A stretch of DNA of 64,000 nt from Nonomuraea sp. SYSU D8015 (GTDB taxonomy: Bacteria; Actinomycetota; Actinomycetes; Streptosporangiales; Streptosporangiaceae): assembly GCF_008065375.1 (NCBI RefSeq), contig NZ_VJYI01000008.1, positions 124,001 to 188,000 of the forward strand. The letters run 5' to 3'. Below the pieces are notes generated by a model that was not told the DNA's origin, made no database searches, and saw only the letters and a program-made list of their open reading frames with translations. Of this stretch, positions 51,489 through 59,691 are shown piece by piece. Within the stretch, counting starts at the first letter, position 1. Each line of letters begins with the position of its first letter. The translations under genes and the position numbers were made by a program.

Positions 51489-52045
51489 CCAAACCGGTCG
51501 TCTGGCAGGCCGCCGCGCACCTGCTGGCCTACCCCGACGAGCGCTTCTGGCGGCGCCTGCCGCTGATCAGGGACGCGGCGGAGCCGCACTTCGCCGAGTT
51601 CCTCGGCCGGGCCGAGGAGCTGGGGCCGGGCGAGCTGGCCGCGCATTACGTGGAGACGTTCGACCTGGACCGGCGCTGCTGCCTCTACGTGACCTACTAC
51701 ACCGACGGCGACACCCGCCGCCGCGGCGAGTCCCTGGCGGCGCTGAAACGCCGCTACCGGGCCGCCGGGTGGGAGCTGATGGACGATGAACTGCCCGACT
51801 TCCTCCCGGTCGTGCTGGAGTTCGCCGCGCTCGACCCGGCGGGGGTCACGATGCTCGGAGAGCACCGGGCGGGGCTGGAGCTGCTGCTGGCCGCACTGAC
51901 CGAGCGCCAGTCACCGTACGCGCACGTCATCGGCACGGTGTGCGCCGCGCTCCCGCCGATCACGGCCGCCCAGCGGAGGCGGGCCAGGCGGCTGGCCGCG
52001 GGCGGGCCGCCGGCCGAGACCGTGGGCCTGGGAGGATACGCATGA
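51485..52045 (+). CDS. narJ: Nitrate reductase molybdenum cofactor assembly chaperone
   Basis: 186 residues, all-helical, from ATG 51485 (ATGA overlap with narH). It has the TorD/NarJ features AAHLLAYPDERFWRRLPLI at the start, FDLDRRCCLYVTYYTDGDTR and MDDELPDFLPVVLEFAALDP. NarJ binds apo-NarG and allows cofactor insertion before membrane assembly. The stop overlaps the narI start (ATGA). An Arg-rich C-terminal tail follows the domain. Confidence 0.92.
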   Translation: MTKPVVWQAAAHLLAYPDERFWRRLPLIRDAAEPHFAEFLGRAEELGPGELAAHYVETFDLDRRCCLYVTYYTDGDTRRRGESLAALKRRYRAAGWELMDDELPDFLPVVLEFAALDPAGVTMLGEHRAGLELLLAALTERQSPYAHVIGTVCAALPPITAAQRRRARRLAAGGPPAETVGLGGYA

Positions 52046-52722
52046 CCTGGGGCGAGAGCATGCTCTGGGTCGTCGGGCCCTACGTCACCATCATGGTCTT
52101 CGTCGGCGGTCTGATCTGGCGCTACCGCTACGACCGGTTCGGCTGGACCACGCGCTCCTCCGAGCTCTACGAGAGCCCGCTGCTGCGGGTGGCCAGCCCG
52201 CTGTTCCACTACGCGCTGCTCGTCGTGATCGTCTGGCATGTGATCGGGCTGCTGATCCCCATGCGGTGGACCGACGCCATCGGCGTGTCCGACGAGGCGT
52301 ACCACGTGAACGCGCTCGTCTGGGGCGGCCTGGCCGGCCTGGGCACGCTCGTGGGGCTGGCCCTGCTGATCTACCGCCGGCGCACCCACGGCCCGGTGTT
52401 CCTGGCGACCACGGCCAACGACAAGACCATGTACGCGGTCCTGGCGGCGGCGATCGTCTCGGGCGTGGTGACGACGGCGGCGGGGTTCGTGCCGAGCGAG
52501 GCGAATTACCGGACCACGGTCGCCCCCTGGTTCCGCGGCGTCCTCATGCTGCAGCCGGACGCCGCCGCGATGGGGCACGCGAGCGGTCTTTACAAGGTGC
52601 ACACGCTGATCGGGATGGCGCTGGTCGTACTTTTCCCGTTCAGCCGCCTGGTGCATGCGCTTTCCGCCCCGTTGGGCTATTTGTTCCGTCCTTACATCGT
52701 GTATCGGAGGCGGGCGAGGTAG
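52042..52722 (+). CDS. narI: Respiratory nitrate reductase gamma subunit (cytochrome b)
   Basis: 226 residues with five membrane helices. The haem-ligand His residues are in LFHYALLVVIVWHVIGLLIP near the first pair and in LYKVHTLIGMALVVLFPFSR with VHAL near the second. The protein takes electrons from quinol at the outer face and passes them to NarH. It ends the operon; the next gene begins 48 bases later. No narK nitrate transporter or NarXL sensor pair is adjacent within the window. Confidence 0.94.
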   Translation: MTWGESMLWVVGPYVTIMVFVGGLIWRYRYDRFGWTTRSSELYESPLLRVASPLFHYALLVVIVWHVIGLLIPMRWTDAIGVSDEAYHVNALVWGGLAGLGTLVGLALLIYRRRTHGPVFLATTANDKTMYAVLAAAIVSGVVTTAAGFVPSEANYRTTVAPWFRGVLMLQPDAAAMGHASGLYKVHTLIGMALVVLFPFSRLVHALSAPLGYLFRPYIVYRRRAR

Positions 52723-52770
52723 CGTGCCGCGGGTCCCGGGAGGGGTCTCGGTGCGCCAGAATCGACCCTT

Positions 52771-53391
52771 GTGAAGCACGGGTACACCAACAGCACGTTC
52801 GGCGACGGCGCCCTGGTCGTGAAGTGTTACGAGGGTCCGGAGGCGGCGTTCAGGCTGAGCACGGAGAGCAGATACCTGCGCCGTCTGCGTGGCCGCATCC
52901 CGGTCCCGCGCGTTCACAAGATCACCTCGACGAGCCTGACCACCCGCTTCGTCTCCGGCGCCCACGGCCAGGACCTCCTGGACGAGGGCCGCGCCGTGGA
53001 GGTGCTCACGGAGTGCGGCCGGATCCTGGGCGGGATCCACCGGCTGGGCATCGTGCACGGCGACTACGGGCCACAGAACATGCTCTTCGACCCGGCCACG
53101 TTCGAGACGACCGCGATACTCGACTGGGAGTGGGCCCACCCGGGGCGCCCGGTCGAGGACCTCGCCTGGTGCGAGTGGATCATCCGCAGCCACCACCCCG
53201 AGCACGTGCACCTGCTCCCGCACTTCTTCGCCGCCTACGACGGCCCGGTGCCCGAATGGCCGGAGCGCCACGCGGCCATGCTGGCCCGCTGCCGCGACCT
53301 CCTCGACTTCTGCGCCCGCTGGGAACCGGGCGGCGACGGCGAGAAACTCTGGCGCAAACGCCTCGAAACCACGGCCTCCTGGACGGAGTGA
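52771..53391 (+). CDS. Aminoglycoside phosphotransferase-fold kinase (APH family)
   Basis: 206 residues from GTG 52771. The kinase core is small, with the ATP-lobe region (HGYTNSTFGDGALVVKCYEG), the catalytic loop IVHGDYGPQNMLFDPATFET and the DFG-equivalent AILDWEWAHPGRPVEDLAWC. This is typical of the APH/choline kinase superfamily. The family covers antibiotic, sugar and small-metabolite kinases, so no substrate can be named. It begins 48 bases beyond narI but has no apparent functional link. Confidence 0.82.
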   Translation: MKHGYTNSTFGDGALVVKCYEGPEAAFRLSTESRYLRRLRGRIPVPRVHKITSTSLTTRFVSGAHGQDLLDEGRAVEVLTECGRILGGIHRLGIVHGDYGPQNMLFDPATFETTAILDWEWAHPGRPVEDLAWCEWIIRSHHPEHVHLLPHFFAAYDGPVPEWPERHAAMLARCRDLLDFCARWEPGGDGEKLWRKRLETTASWTE

Positions 53392-53457
53392 TCACTCGCG
53401 GGTGGCATCCCCTTGTAGCGTGGTGCCGATTCAGGCGTCCACCCTGGGAGCAGCCGC

Positions 53458-53982
53458 ATGCGCTGGCAGGTCCACTCGGAAGAACCGCTCTACACCGACC
53501 CCTGGCTCGACGTCCGGATGGCCGACGTCGAGCTTCCGGACGGAACGCATCTCGATCATCGGCTCATCCGCACCGCGCCAGGAGCCGGGGCGGTCCTCGT
53601 CGACGAGCAGGGCCGCGTGCTGCTCATCTGGCGGCATCGCTTCATCACCGACGCCTGGGGCTGGGAGATCCCCTTCGGCAGGATCGACGAAGGGGAGGAG
53701 GCGATCGCAGCCGCCGCCCGCGAGGTCGAGGAGGAGACCGGCTGGCGGCCCGGGCCCTTGCGTCCCCTTCTCTACACCCAGCCCTCCAACGGCATCTCCG
53801 ACTCCGAGCACCACGTCTTCCGCGCCGACAGCGCCCAGTACATCGGCCCGCCCGCCGATGCTTGGGAAGCCGAGCGCATCGAGTGGATACCCCTCACGGA
53901 CGTTCGCCGCCTGATCGACAAGCGCGACATCGTCAGCAGCACGAGCATGAACGCTCTGCTCTACCTCCTCACCGATCTTTAG
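53458..53982 (+). CDS. Nudix hydrolase (ADP-ribose pyrophosphatase-like)
   Basis: 174 residues. The Nudix box G-x5-E-x7-REUxEExGU is complete in GRIDEGEEAIAAAAREVEE followed by ETGW. The N-terminal WQVHSEEPLYTDPWLDVRMA and HLDHRLIRTAPGAGAVLVDE are typical of ADP-ribose/ADP-sugar type Nudix enzymes, which hydrolyse nucleoside diphosphate sugars. A TAG stop at 53980-53982 ends the domain. The following DNA continues open in the same frame to a TGA at 54111-54113. Confidence 0.87.
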   Translation: MRWQVHSEEPLYTDPWLDVRMADVELPDGTHLDHRLIRTAPGAGAVLVDEQGRVLLIWRHRFITDAWGWEIPFGRIDEGEEAIAAAAREVEEETGWRPGPLRPLLYTQPSNGISDSEHHVFRADSAQYIGPPADAWEAERIEWIPLTDVRRLIDKRDIVSSTSMNALLYLLTDL

Positions 53983-54113
53983 CCCTCCGGGCCTGGCGTC
54001 CCCTGCCTGGCCACCGACCCCGCGCCCGCCGAGTGGCTGATCTCCTGGCAGTGGCCCGGCGGCGCGTGGCCGGCCCTGGCGCTCCGCGTCCTGCGTGCCG
54101 CCGGCCGCCTCTG
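53983..54113 (+). other. Open extension after the Nudix stop codon, possible gene remnant
   Basis: Beyond the TAG the same frame encodes 43 more residues, including TDPAPAEWLISWQWPGG and ALALRVLRAAGRL, which look more protein-like than shadow frames. There is no start codon or ribosome binding site. It may be the end of a lost gene, or chance. Confidence 0.25.
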
Positions 54114-54123
54114 ACCGACGGCT

Positions 54124-54169
54124 CTGTCAGCGGGCTTTTCTGTCGGTGGGCTTTCTGTCGGTGGGCTTT
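54124..54169. repeat. Three tandem 15-16 bp repeats
   Basis: CTGTCAGCGGGCTTTT (54124-54139), CTGTCGGTGGGCTTT (54140-54154) and CTGTCGGTGGGCTTT (54155-54169) occur just before the NmrA-like gene at 54185. They could be a multi-copy operator or polymerase slippage product. Confidence 0.7.
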
Positions 54170-54184
54170 GCTTGACTCGGGGAC

Positions 54185-54991
54185 ATGGCTCAGCATGCGA
54201 TTCTCGTTCTCGGCGCGACCGGCTCCACCGGGCGGCGCCTGACCGGCCTGCTGCGTGCCACCGGTCATGTGGTCCGCGCGGCGTCCAGGGCGGGAGAGAC
54301 CAGGTTCGACTGGTCTGTGCCCGCGACCTGGGAGCCGGCGGTGGCCGGCGTCTCGAGTGTCTACGTCATGGCCCCCGATGGCACGCCGATCGATCCCGCG
54401 TTCGTGTCGCTGGCGGTCGAGCGGGGCGTCCGGCGCCTCGTCCTGCTGTCCAGCGGGGGCATCGAGGCCATGGGCGACGAGCGGCTGATGGCCGCCGAGC
54501 GCACGGTGCGCGACTCGGGCGCGGAGTGGACGATCCTGCGGCCGAGCTGGTTCGACCAGAATTTCGACGAGGGCTTCTTCCAGCCCGCCGTCATGGCGGG
54601 CGAGGTGGTCATGCCGGTGGGAGAGGTGCGGCAGGCGTTCGTGGACGCCGGTGACATCGCGGCCGTCGCCGCCGCGGCCCTCACGCGGGACGGTCACGCG
54701 GGGCAGACGTACGAGGTGACGGGGCCGCGCTCGCTGACGTTCGACGAGGCAGTGGAGATCATCGGCCGGGCGGCCGGCCGCGAGGTCCGCTACCGCGGGA
54801 GCGACGAGGACTATCTGGCGGCGATGAGCTTCTCGGAGCAGGCGATGGCCGAGGTCAAGGCATTCGCCGCGCTGCGCGCCCTCGGCGACCAGCCGGTCTC
54901 TGACGTCGTCCACCGCGTGACGGGCCGCCCGCCCAAGCCCTTCGAGACCTACGCCGAGGAGGCCGCCGCGAGCGGCGCCTGGCGCGCATAG
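54185..54991 (+). CDS. NAD(P)H-binding NmrA-like oxidoreductase/regulator
   Basis: 268 residues of atypical short-chain dehydrogenase fold. The N-terminal nucleotide loop is ILVLGATGSTGRRLTGLLRA (GATGxTG), followed by RRLVLLSSGGIEAM, WTILRPSWFDQNFDEGF and YEVTGPRSLTFDEAVEIIGR. This matches NAD(P)H-binding proteins related to NmrA and quinone oxidoreductase QorB. Family members reduce quinones or bind NADP(H) in regulation. Three tandem repeats lie just before it. It is followed by the convergent APH gene. Confidence 0.85.
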   Translation: MAQHAILVLGATGSTGRRLTGLLRATGHVVRAASRAGETRFDWSVPATWEPAVAGVSSVYVMAPDGTPIDPAFVSLAVERGVRRLVLLSSGGIEAMGDERLMAAERTVRDSGAEWTILRPSWFDQNFDEGFFQPAVMAGEVVMPVGEVRQAFVDAGDIAAVAAAALTRDGHAGQTYEVTGPRSLTFDEAVEIIGRAAGREVRYRGSDEDYLAAMSFSEQAMAEVKAFAALRALGDQPVSDVVHRVTGRPPKPFETYAEEAAASGAWRA

Positions 54992-55031
54992 CCCTCCACC
55001 AGAGGTGCCAGCGGGCCTCCAGCTCCCGGGC

Positions 55032-55712
55032 TCAGCCGTCGCCTAGTTCCCTGATCAGCCTCACCGCCGTGTCGACGAGTCCCACCTCGCGGGCGGTGAG
55101 CCCCGGATTCACGCTCCGCATGGCACCGGCCCGGTCGAGCCCCGCCCCGAAGTCCATGGCCTCGCCGAGCTCATCGAGCAGCGCGGCCAGCGCCGCCCGC
55201 GCCGGCGCCGCGAGCGGGCTCTCCTCGTCCACCGCGCCCTGCGCGACGATGACGGCCGACATCGCGCAGTCCAGCCCCGGCGGACCTTCCCGGCTGTCGC
55301 ACCAGTCGATCACGTACGGCCCGCGCGCGGTCAGCATCACGTTGTCCGGATGGAGATCGAGGTGGAGCACCCGGTCCTGGGGATCGTCGGACACCCGGGC
55401 CGGGATCGCGTGCAGCCGACGGAGCAGCCGGGCCGTGACCCGCCCCACCTCCTCGGGCGTGATCTGCCCGTCGACCACCGCCGCGAGCATCGTCGGCCCG
55501 GACAGCCGCCGCATCACCAGATCGGTGGACCGCCCTCCGCCGACCCCGGGGTAGACGGAGGGCACCGGAAACCCGTGCGCCGCCACGTACGCCATGACGG
55601 CCGCCTCCTGGCGGGCGTCGACCGCCATGCGGTAGCGGCGCAGCACCCGGTCGCCGTCGATCGCGTACACGTCCGCGCTCCGCCCGGACCCGAGGAGCTC
55701 GCCGATCTCCAT
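55032..55712 (-). CDS. Second APH-fold kinase
   Basis: 226 residues. The front (IGELLGSGRSADVYAIDGDR, VLRRYRM) is a glycine-rich ATP loop, and the catalytic loop is VLHLDLHPDNVMLTARGPYV with IDWCDSREGPPGLDCAMSAV providing the metal-binding Asp. This is the TP53RK/Mph-like branch of phosphotransferases often called aminoglycoside phosphotransferase. Nothing indicates a specific antibiotic. It lies 21 bases beyond the RtcB stop and on the same strand, so it may be the last gene of an rtcB transcript. Confidence 0.83.
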   Translation of the reverse strand: MEIGELLGSGRSADVYAIDGDRVLRRYRMAVDARQEAAVMAYVAAHGFPVPSVYPGVGGGRSTDLVMRRLSGPTMLAAVVDGQITPEEVGRVTARLLRRLHAIPARVSDDPQDRVLHLDLHPDNVMLTARGPYVIDWCDSREGPPGLDCAMSAVIVAQGAVDEESPLAAPARAALAALLDELGEAMDFGAGLDRAGAMRSVNPGLTAREVGLVDTAVRLIRELGDG

Positions 55713-55733
55713 GCGCCCAACCTACGGGAGGCT

Positions 55734-56921
55734 CTAGCCCTTGATGCAGATGAGCTGCCGCAGGTGTGCCACGACCTGCACCAGGTCGGTCTGGGCGGCC
55801 ATCACCGACTCAAGGTCCTTGTACGCCCCCGGAATCTCGTCGATCACCCCGGCGTCCTTGCGGCACTCCACGCCGAACGTCTGCTCCTCCAGATCCTTCA
55901 GCGTGAACGTCTTCTTGGCCTTGTTCCTGCTCATCTTCCGGCCGGCCCCGTGCGAGGCCGAGTTGAACGCCTGGCGGTTGCCCAGACCCTTGACGATGTA
56001 CGTGCCGGTGGCCATCGAGCCCGGGATGATCCCCAGCTCGCCCGCGCCGGCCCGGATGGCGCCCTTGCGGGTGACGAGCACGTCCACGCCGTCGTAGCGC
56101 TCCTCCGCCACGTAGTTGTGGTGGCAGGAGATGGGCTGCTCGAACGTGATGTCCGGCAGGTGACGGCGCAGGACGTCGCAGACCAGGCCCATCATGAGGG
56201 AACGGTTGCGGCGCGCGTAGTCCTGGGCCCAGAACAGGTCGCGACGGTAGGCGTCCATCTCCGGCGTGTCACCGAGGAACACCGCCAGGTCCCGGTCCAC
56301 CAGCCCCTGGTTGTGCGACAGCCCGCGGGCGATCCCGATGTGGTGCTCGGCCAGTTCCTTGCCGATGTTGCGCGACCCGGAGTGGAGCACGACCCAGACC
56401 ACGCCCTCGTCGTCGGCGCACACCTCCAGGAAGTGGTTGCCGCCGCCGAGCGTGCCCATCTGCGCCTCGGCCCGCTCACGCCGCGCCTTCACGGCCGGCG
56501 CCAGCTCGTCGAAGCCCTTCCAGAACTCCACCCACCCGGCCGACTTCATCCCGGACACCTTGTCCGGGTCGACCGGCCGCTTGTGGTGCGCGAAACCGAC
56601 CGGAACGGCCTGCTCCAGCTTCCCGCGCAGGTACGCCAGGTTGTCCGGCAGCTGCGAGGCCTTGTAGGAGGTCTTCACCGCGGTCATCCCGCACCCGATG
56701 TCCACGCCGACCGCGGCCGGGGAGACCGCGTCGCGCATCGCGATGACCGACCCGACGGTCGCTCCCTTGCCGTGATGCACGTCGGGCATGACGGCGACAC
56801 CGTGCACCCACGGCAGGTTGGCGACGTTACGCAGCTGCTGCATCGCCTGCGGATCCACGGTCTCCGGCTGCGCCCACATCCTGATCGGATGCCTGGTCCC
56901 GGTCACCTCGTGGTACGTCAT
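55734..56921 (-). CDS. rtcB: RNA-splicing ligase RtcB
   Basis: 395 residues from ATG 56921, with GGAAGGAGG upstream. The manganese/GTP active site is complete: VGVDIGCGMTAV (Cys77), GTLGGGNHFLEV (Asn162, His163) and the guanylylated His324 in NSASHGAGRKMSR. RtcB joins 2',3'-cyclic phosphate or 3'-phosphate ends to 5'-OH ends, in tRNA or damaged-RNA repair. No archease or RtcA gene is beside it. The neighbour upstream is a small cupin gene; a functional link is not known. Confidence 0.92.
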   Translation of the reverse strand: MTYHEVTGTRHPIRMWAQPETVDPQAMQQLRNVANLPWVHGVAVMPDVHHGKGATVGSVIAMRDAVSPAAVGVDIGCGMTAVKTSYKASQLPDNLAYLRGKLEQAVPVGFAHHKRPVDPDKVSGMKSAGWVEFWKGFDELAPAVKARRERAEAQMGTLGGGNHFLEVCADDEGVVWVVLHSGSRNIGKELAEHHIGIARGLSHNQGLVDRDLAVFLGDTPEMDAYRRDLFWAQDYARRNRSLMMGLVCDVLRRHLPDITFEQPISCHHNYVAEERYDGVDVLVTRKGAIRAGAGELGIIPGSMATGTYIVKGLGNRQAFNSASHGAGRKMSRNKAKKTFTLKDLEEQTFGVECRKDAGVIDEIPGAYKDLESVMAAQTDLVQVVAHLRQLICIKG

Positions 56922-57001
56922 CGTCGTGTCGCCTCCTTCCCGGACGTCGGACGTCGAACGTGATCTATCAGGCCAGAGGCCGCGTACTCGCCGCAACCGA
57001 A

Positions 57002-57343
57002 TTAGCGCGCGTTGCCGTACTGCTTGGTCTCCGGACGCTCCACCAGCAGGACATGCGCGGGCTCGTCGGCCACCGGCCGGTGGCGCACGCCCCTGGGCAC
57101 GACGAAGACGTCACCGGGGGTCATGGTGACTGGCTCGCGGCCTTCGAGTTCGATTCTGAACGTGCCGTCCCAGCACAGGAAGAGCTCGTCCTCATGGTGG
57201 TCGTGCCAGGGGAACTCGCCGTGCAGCTGGGCGAGCTGCACGACGGCGTCGTTCACGCGGGCCAGCTCGCGCTGCTGGAAAGGGCCGGGCAGCGTGCCGA
57301 TGACCTGCGCGATCGACACCGCGGCGGGCGATTCGACCGTCAT
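57002..57343 (-). CDS. Small cupin protein
   Basis: 113 residues forming one cupin barrel. Motif 1 is FPWHDHHEDELFLCWDGTFR (metal His residues and Glu) and motif 2 is MTPGDVFVVPRGVRHRPVA (second His). The arrangement is that of small metal-binding cupins such as mannose-6-phosphate isomerase-like proteins or dioxygenase-like sensors. Substrate is unknown. It starts with an ATG at 57343 preceded by GAGGAGGAC-type sequence, 80 bases upstream of rtcB on the same strand. Confidence 0.83.
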   Translation of the reverse strand: MTVESPAAVSIAQVIGTLPGPFQQRELARVNDAVVQLAQLHGEFPWHDHHEDELFLCWDGTFRIELEGREPVTMTPGDVFVVPRGVRHRPVADEPAHVLLVERPETKQYGNAR

Positions 57344-57417
57344 GACGTCCTCCTCGGATGCTTGTCTATGACCGCATCAAATCGCCATCGAATGGACCCT
57401 CTCCAGAGCCAATATCA

Positions 57418-58197
57418 CTAAATTGGTCCTTCTCTCGAACCAATCAGCTCCCACGTGAGCTCGTGAAGCCGCTCCGCCGCTCGCCGGTCGAAGGACGGAA
57501 GGTCCAGGCCGATCCGACGATCCCGTACGAACGCGCTGAGCGGCTCGGCGGGTGGGTCGTCGATGCGGGCCACGATCGGCTTGATCCCCTCCTCGACCGG
57601 CATCCCGTACCGCTTGAGCGCCTCGGCATGCGGGGCGGTGGTCGCGTCGTACTCGCCGGCCACGCTTGTGGACACGCCTCCAGGATGGATCAGGACATAT
57701 CGCGTACGGCGGGCGCGTGCCGCGAAGGCGACACCCAGGAGGTCGTTCGCCTTGCCGGCCTGGAACTGGGCCGTCACGCCGTCGTACCCGCGCTCCAACA
57801 TGAGATCGTCCCAATGAATGCGCCCGTCCGGCTGGCCGGGGCCTGACACGTTGACGATGAGCCCCGGCTCCCGCAGGCCGTGGCTGAGCAGGAAACGACT
57901 CAGGTAGTCGAGCGCGAACGTCCCCTCCAGCCGTTCGACGGTCACGTACCGGTTCGTCCGGAAGTACCGCGCGCACAGCACGAGCGCGTCCACGGCGGGG
58001 AACTTGGCGTTGATCTCCTCGATCACCCGCCGGTTCTCCCTCACCAAGCTCAGGTCCGCCGGGATGAACACCGCTCCGGGCGGCGCCTTGCGTGCATCCC
58101 GGCCGACGACCACCACCGTGTCGCCCCGGTCGAGATGGACGCGGGCGACCGCCCTGCCCATGCCGTCAGTCCCGCCGGTGATCACCAATGTCTTCAT
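57418..58197 (-). CDS. SDR-family oxidoreductase
   Basis: 259 residues from ATG 58197. The Rossmann motif is VITGGTDGMGRAVARVHLDR (TGxxxGxG), followed by VVVVGRDARKAPPG and VNVSGPGQPDG at the active-site strand. The catalytic YxxxK is not clean: the expected position has TAQFQAGKAND, with Gln in place of Tyr and Lys retained, as in some divergent SDR proteins. It is translationally coupled to an MFS exporter (ATGA overlap). The pair is divergent from a TetR regulator, suggesting induction by a toxic compound. NAD(P) specificity is unclear. Confidence 0.82.
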   Translation of the reverse strand: MKTLVITGGTDGMGRAVARVHLDRGDTVVVVGRDARKAPPGAVFIPADLSLVRENRRVIEEINAKFPAVDALVLCARYFRTNRYVTVERLEGTFALDYLSRFLLSHGLREPGLIVNVSGPGQPDGRIHWDDLMLERGYDGVTAQFQAGKANDLLGVAFAARARRTRYVLIHPGGVSTSVAGEYDATTAPHAEALKRYGMPVEEGIKPIVARIDDPPAEPLSAFVRDRRIGLDLPSFDRRAAERLHELTWELIGSREGPI

Positions 58198-59612
58198 GAG
58201 GTCCTCGTGAGCTGGTCGGGTACGGGCTGTCCGGCAGGCGTCCGCGGCCTGCCGGGCAGGAGCGGTACGGCGGCCAGGATGATCACGATCACGGCGAGGG
58301 AGAACCAGGTGACGCCGTGGAAGCCGGCGACGGGATCGCCTGCCGTCTGCAGGACGAGCGTGACGATCGCGACGCCGAGGGCCGCGCCGAGCTGGTTGAG
58401 CATGTACAGCACCGAGCTGCCCTGCGCCACCATCGGCCCGGGCAGCGTGCGATAGAGGGAGCCCATCGTCGGCGCGCTGAAGCAGCCGCTGCCCAGCCCG
58501 AACGCGAACGCCGCCAGCGCCGGCCACACCTCGGGCGTGTCCGCGCCGACCCGGGTGAGGGCGAGCCCGCTCATCGCCGACACGAGGGCGCCGCCGACGG
58601 CCAGGCCGCGGGCGCCGACCCGGTCGGACAGACGTCCGGCCAGCGGCATGGCGAGCGCGCCGCCGAGCCCGAGCGGGGCCATGAGCAGTCCGGCGGCGAG
58701 CACGCCGTGGCCGTGGAGCTGCTGGTAGTACAGCGGCAGCACGAACAGGGCGGCGAAGAGCGCGAGCCCGCCGAGCCCCATGATCGTGACGCTGGCGCTG
58801 AAGCCCCGGCTCGCGAACAGCCGCAGGTCGATCAGGGGCCGGGTGCTCCGGCGAGCGTGGACCGCGTAGCCGAGCAGCAGCACGACGCCCGCGGTCAGCG
58901 GGAGCAGCGACTGCCAGGTGGCGAACGTCCCGTGCTCGGCCGTCTGCGACAGCGCCAGCACGACGGCCGCGAATCCGGGACCCAGCAGCGCCAGCCCCAG
59001 CACGTCGAGCCTCGCCTCCCGCGGTCCGCCAGGCGGCTCGTCGGCCGGTATCACCCGCAGGGCGAGCACGTACGCGATCGCCCCGAAGGGCACGCTGAGC
59101 AGGAACATCCACCGCCACGGCAGGCTGTCGAGCACGGCACCGCCGGCGATCGGCCCCAGCACCGGCCCGAGGGACAGCACCACGCCCATCAGCCCCATCA
59201 CCCGCCCGGCACGCTGCGGCCCGGCGGCCCTGGCCAGCAGGATCAGCACGAGCGGATCGAGCAGCCCGGCCCCGAAGCCCTGCAGGACGCGGAAGGCGAT
59301 CAGGCTGCCGACGTTCCAGGCCAGCCCGGCCCCGAGCGATCCGGCCAGGAACAGCAGCAGGCCGCCCAGCCACAGCCGCTTGCCCCCGAACCGGTCGACC
59401 GCCCAGGTCGTGAACGGGATCGTGGCGGTGACGGCCAGCAGGAACCCGGTGGACGTCCAGCCGATCGTGCTCAGTGACGTGTCGAGGGCCCGGGCCAGCG
59501 TGCCGGCGGCCACGGCGGCCATCGTGCTGTTGAGGATGCCCAGCAGCCCACCGAGCAGGACCACGGCGATCACGCCCAGAAGCCGCGGCCCCAAAGGGTC
59601 GTTTGAACTCAT
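58194..59612 (-). CDS. MFS drug:H+ antiporter (DHA2/EmrB-QacA type)
   Basis: 472 residues with about 14 helices. Typical DHA2 motifs include DTSLSTIGWTSTGFLLAVTA, WAVDRFGGKRLWLGGLLLF (motif A, GxxxDRxGxkxx), FRVLQGFGAGLLDPLVLILL and SLGPVLGPIAGGAVLDSLPW with WRWMF (motif C). It would export a toxic small molecule with proton exchange. Its ATG lies inside a 20-bp palindrome at 59602-59621. It is cotranscribed with the SDR gene and faces the tetR gene. Confidence 0.9.
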   Translation of the reverse strand: MSSNDPLGPRLLGVIAVVLLGGLLGILNSTMAAVAAGTLARALDTSLSTIGWTSTGFLLAVTATIPFTTWAVDRFGGKRLWLGGLLLFLAGSLGAGLAWNVGSLIAFRVLQGFGAGLLDPLVLILLARAAGPQRAGRVMGLMGVVLSLGPVLGPIAGGAVLDSLPWRWMFLLSVPFGAIAYVLALRVIPADEPPGGPREARLDVLGLALLGPGFAAVVLALSQTAEHGTFATWQSLLPLTAGVVLLLGYAVHARRSTRPLIDLRLFASRGFSASVTIMGLGGLALFAALFVLPLYYQQLHGHGVLAAGLLMAPLGLGGALAMPLAGRLSDRVGARGLAVGGALVSAMSGLALTRVGADTPEVWPALAAFAFGLGSGCFSAPTMGSLYRTLPGPMVAQGSSVLYMLNQLGAALGVAIVTLVLQTAGDPVAGFHGVTWFSLAVIVIILAAVPLLPGRPRTPAGQPVPDQLTRTS

Positions 59613-59621
59613 GGGTTCAAA
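59602..59621. promoter_or_regulatory. TetR operator palindrome overlapping the MFS start
   Basis: TTTGAACTCA (59602-59611) and TGGGTTCAAA (59612-59621) form a 20-bp palindrome with one mismatched pair. The MFS start codon lies at its centre. It is the strongest operator candidate for the divergent TetR protein. Confidence 0.7.
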
Positions 59622-59664
59622 GTAGTTGTCTATCCAGTAATGACACAACCCATAAGTCAATCGC

Positions 59665-59684
59665 ATTGAACCCACCGGTACAAT
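59665..59684 (+). promoter_or_regulatory. Second TetR half-site overlapping the tetR -10 box
   Basis: ATTGAACCCA (59665-59674) matches nine of ten bases of the first operator's half-site. It is followed by CCGGTACAAT, whose last six bases (TACAAT, 59679-59684) form a good -10 box seven bases before the tetR ATG. This suggests a leaderless, autoregulated tetR mRNA. Confidence 0.55.
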
Positions 59685-59691
59685 CGAAGGC

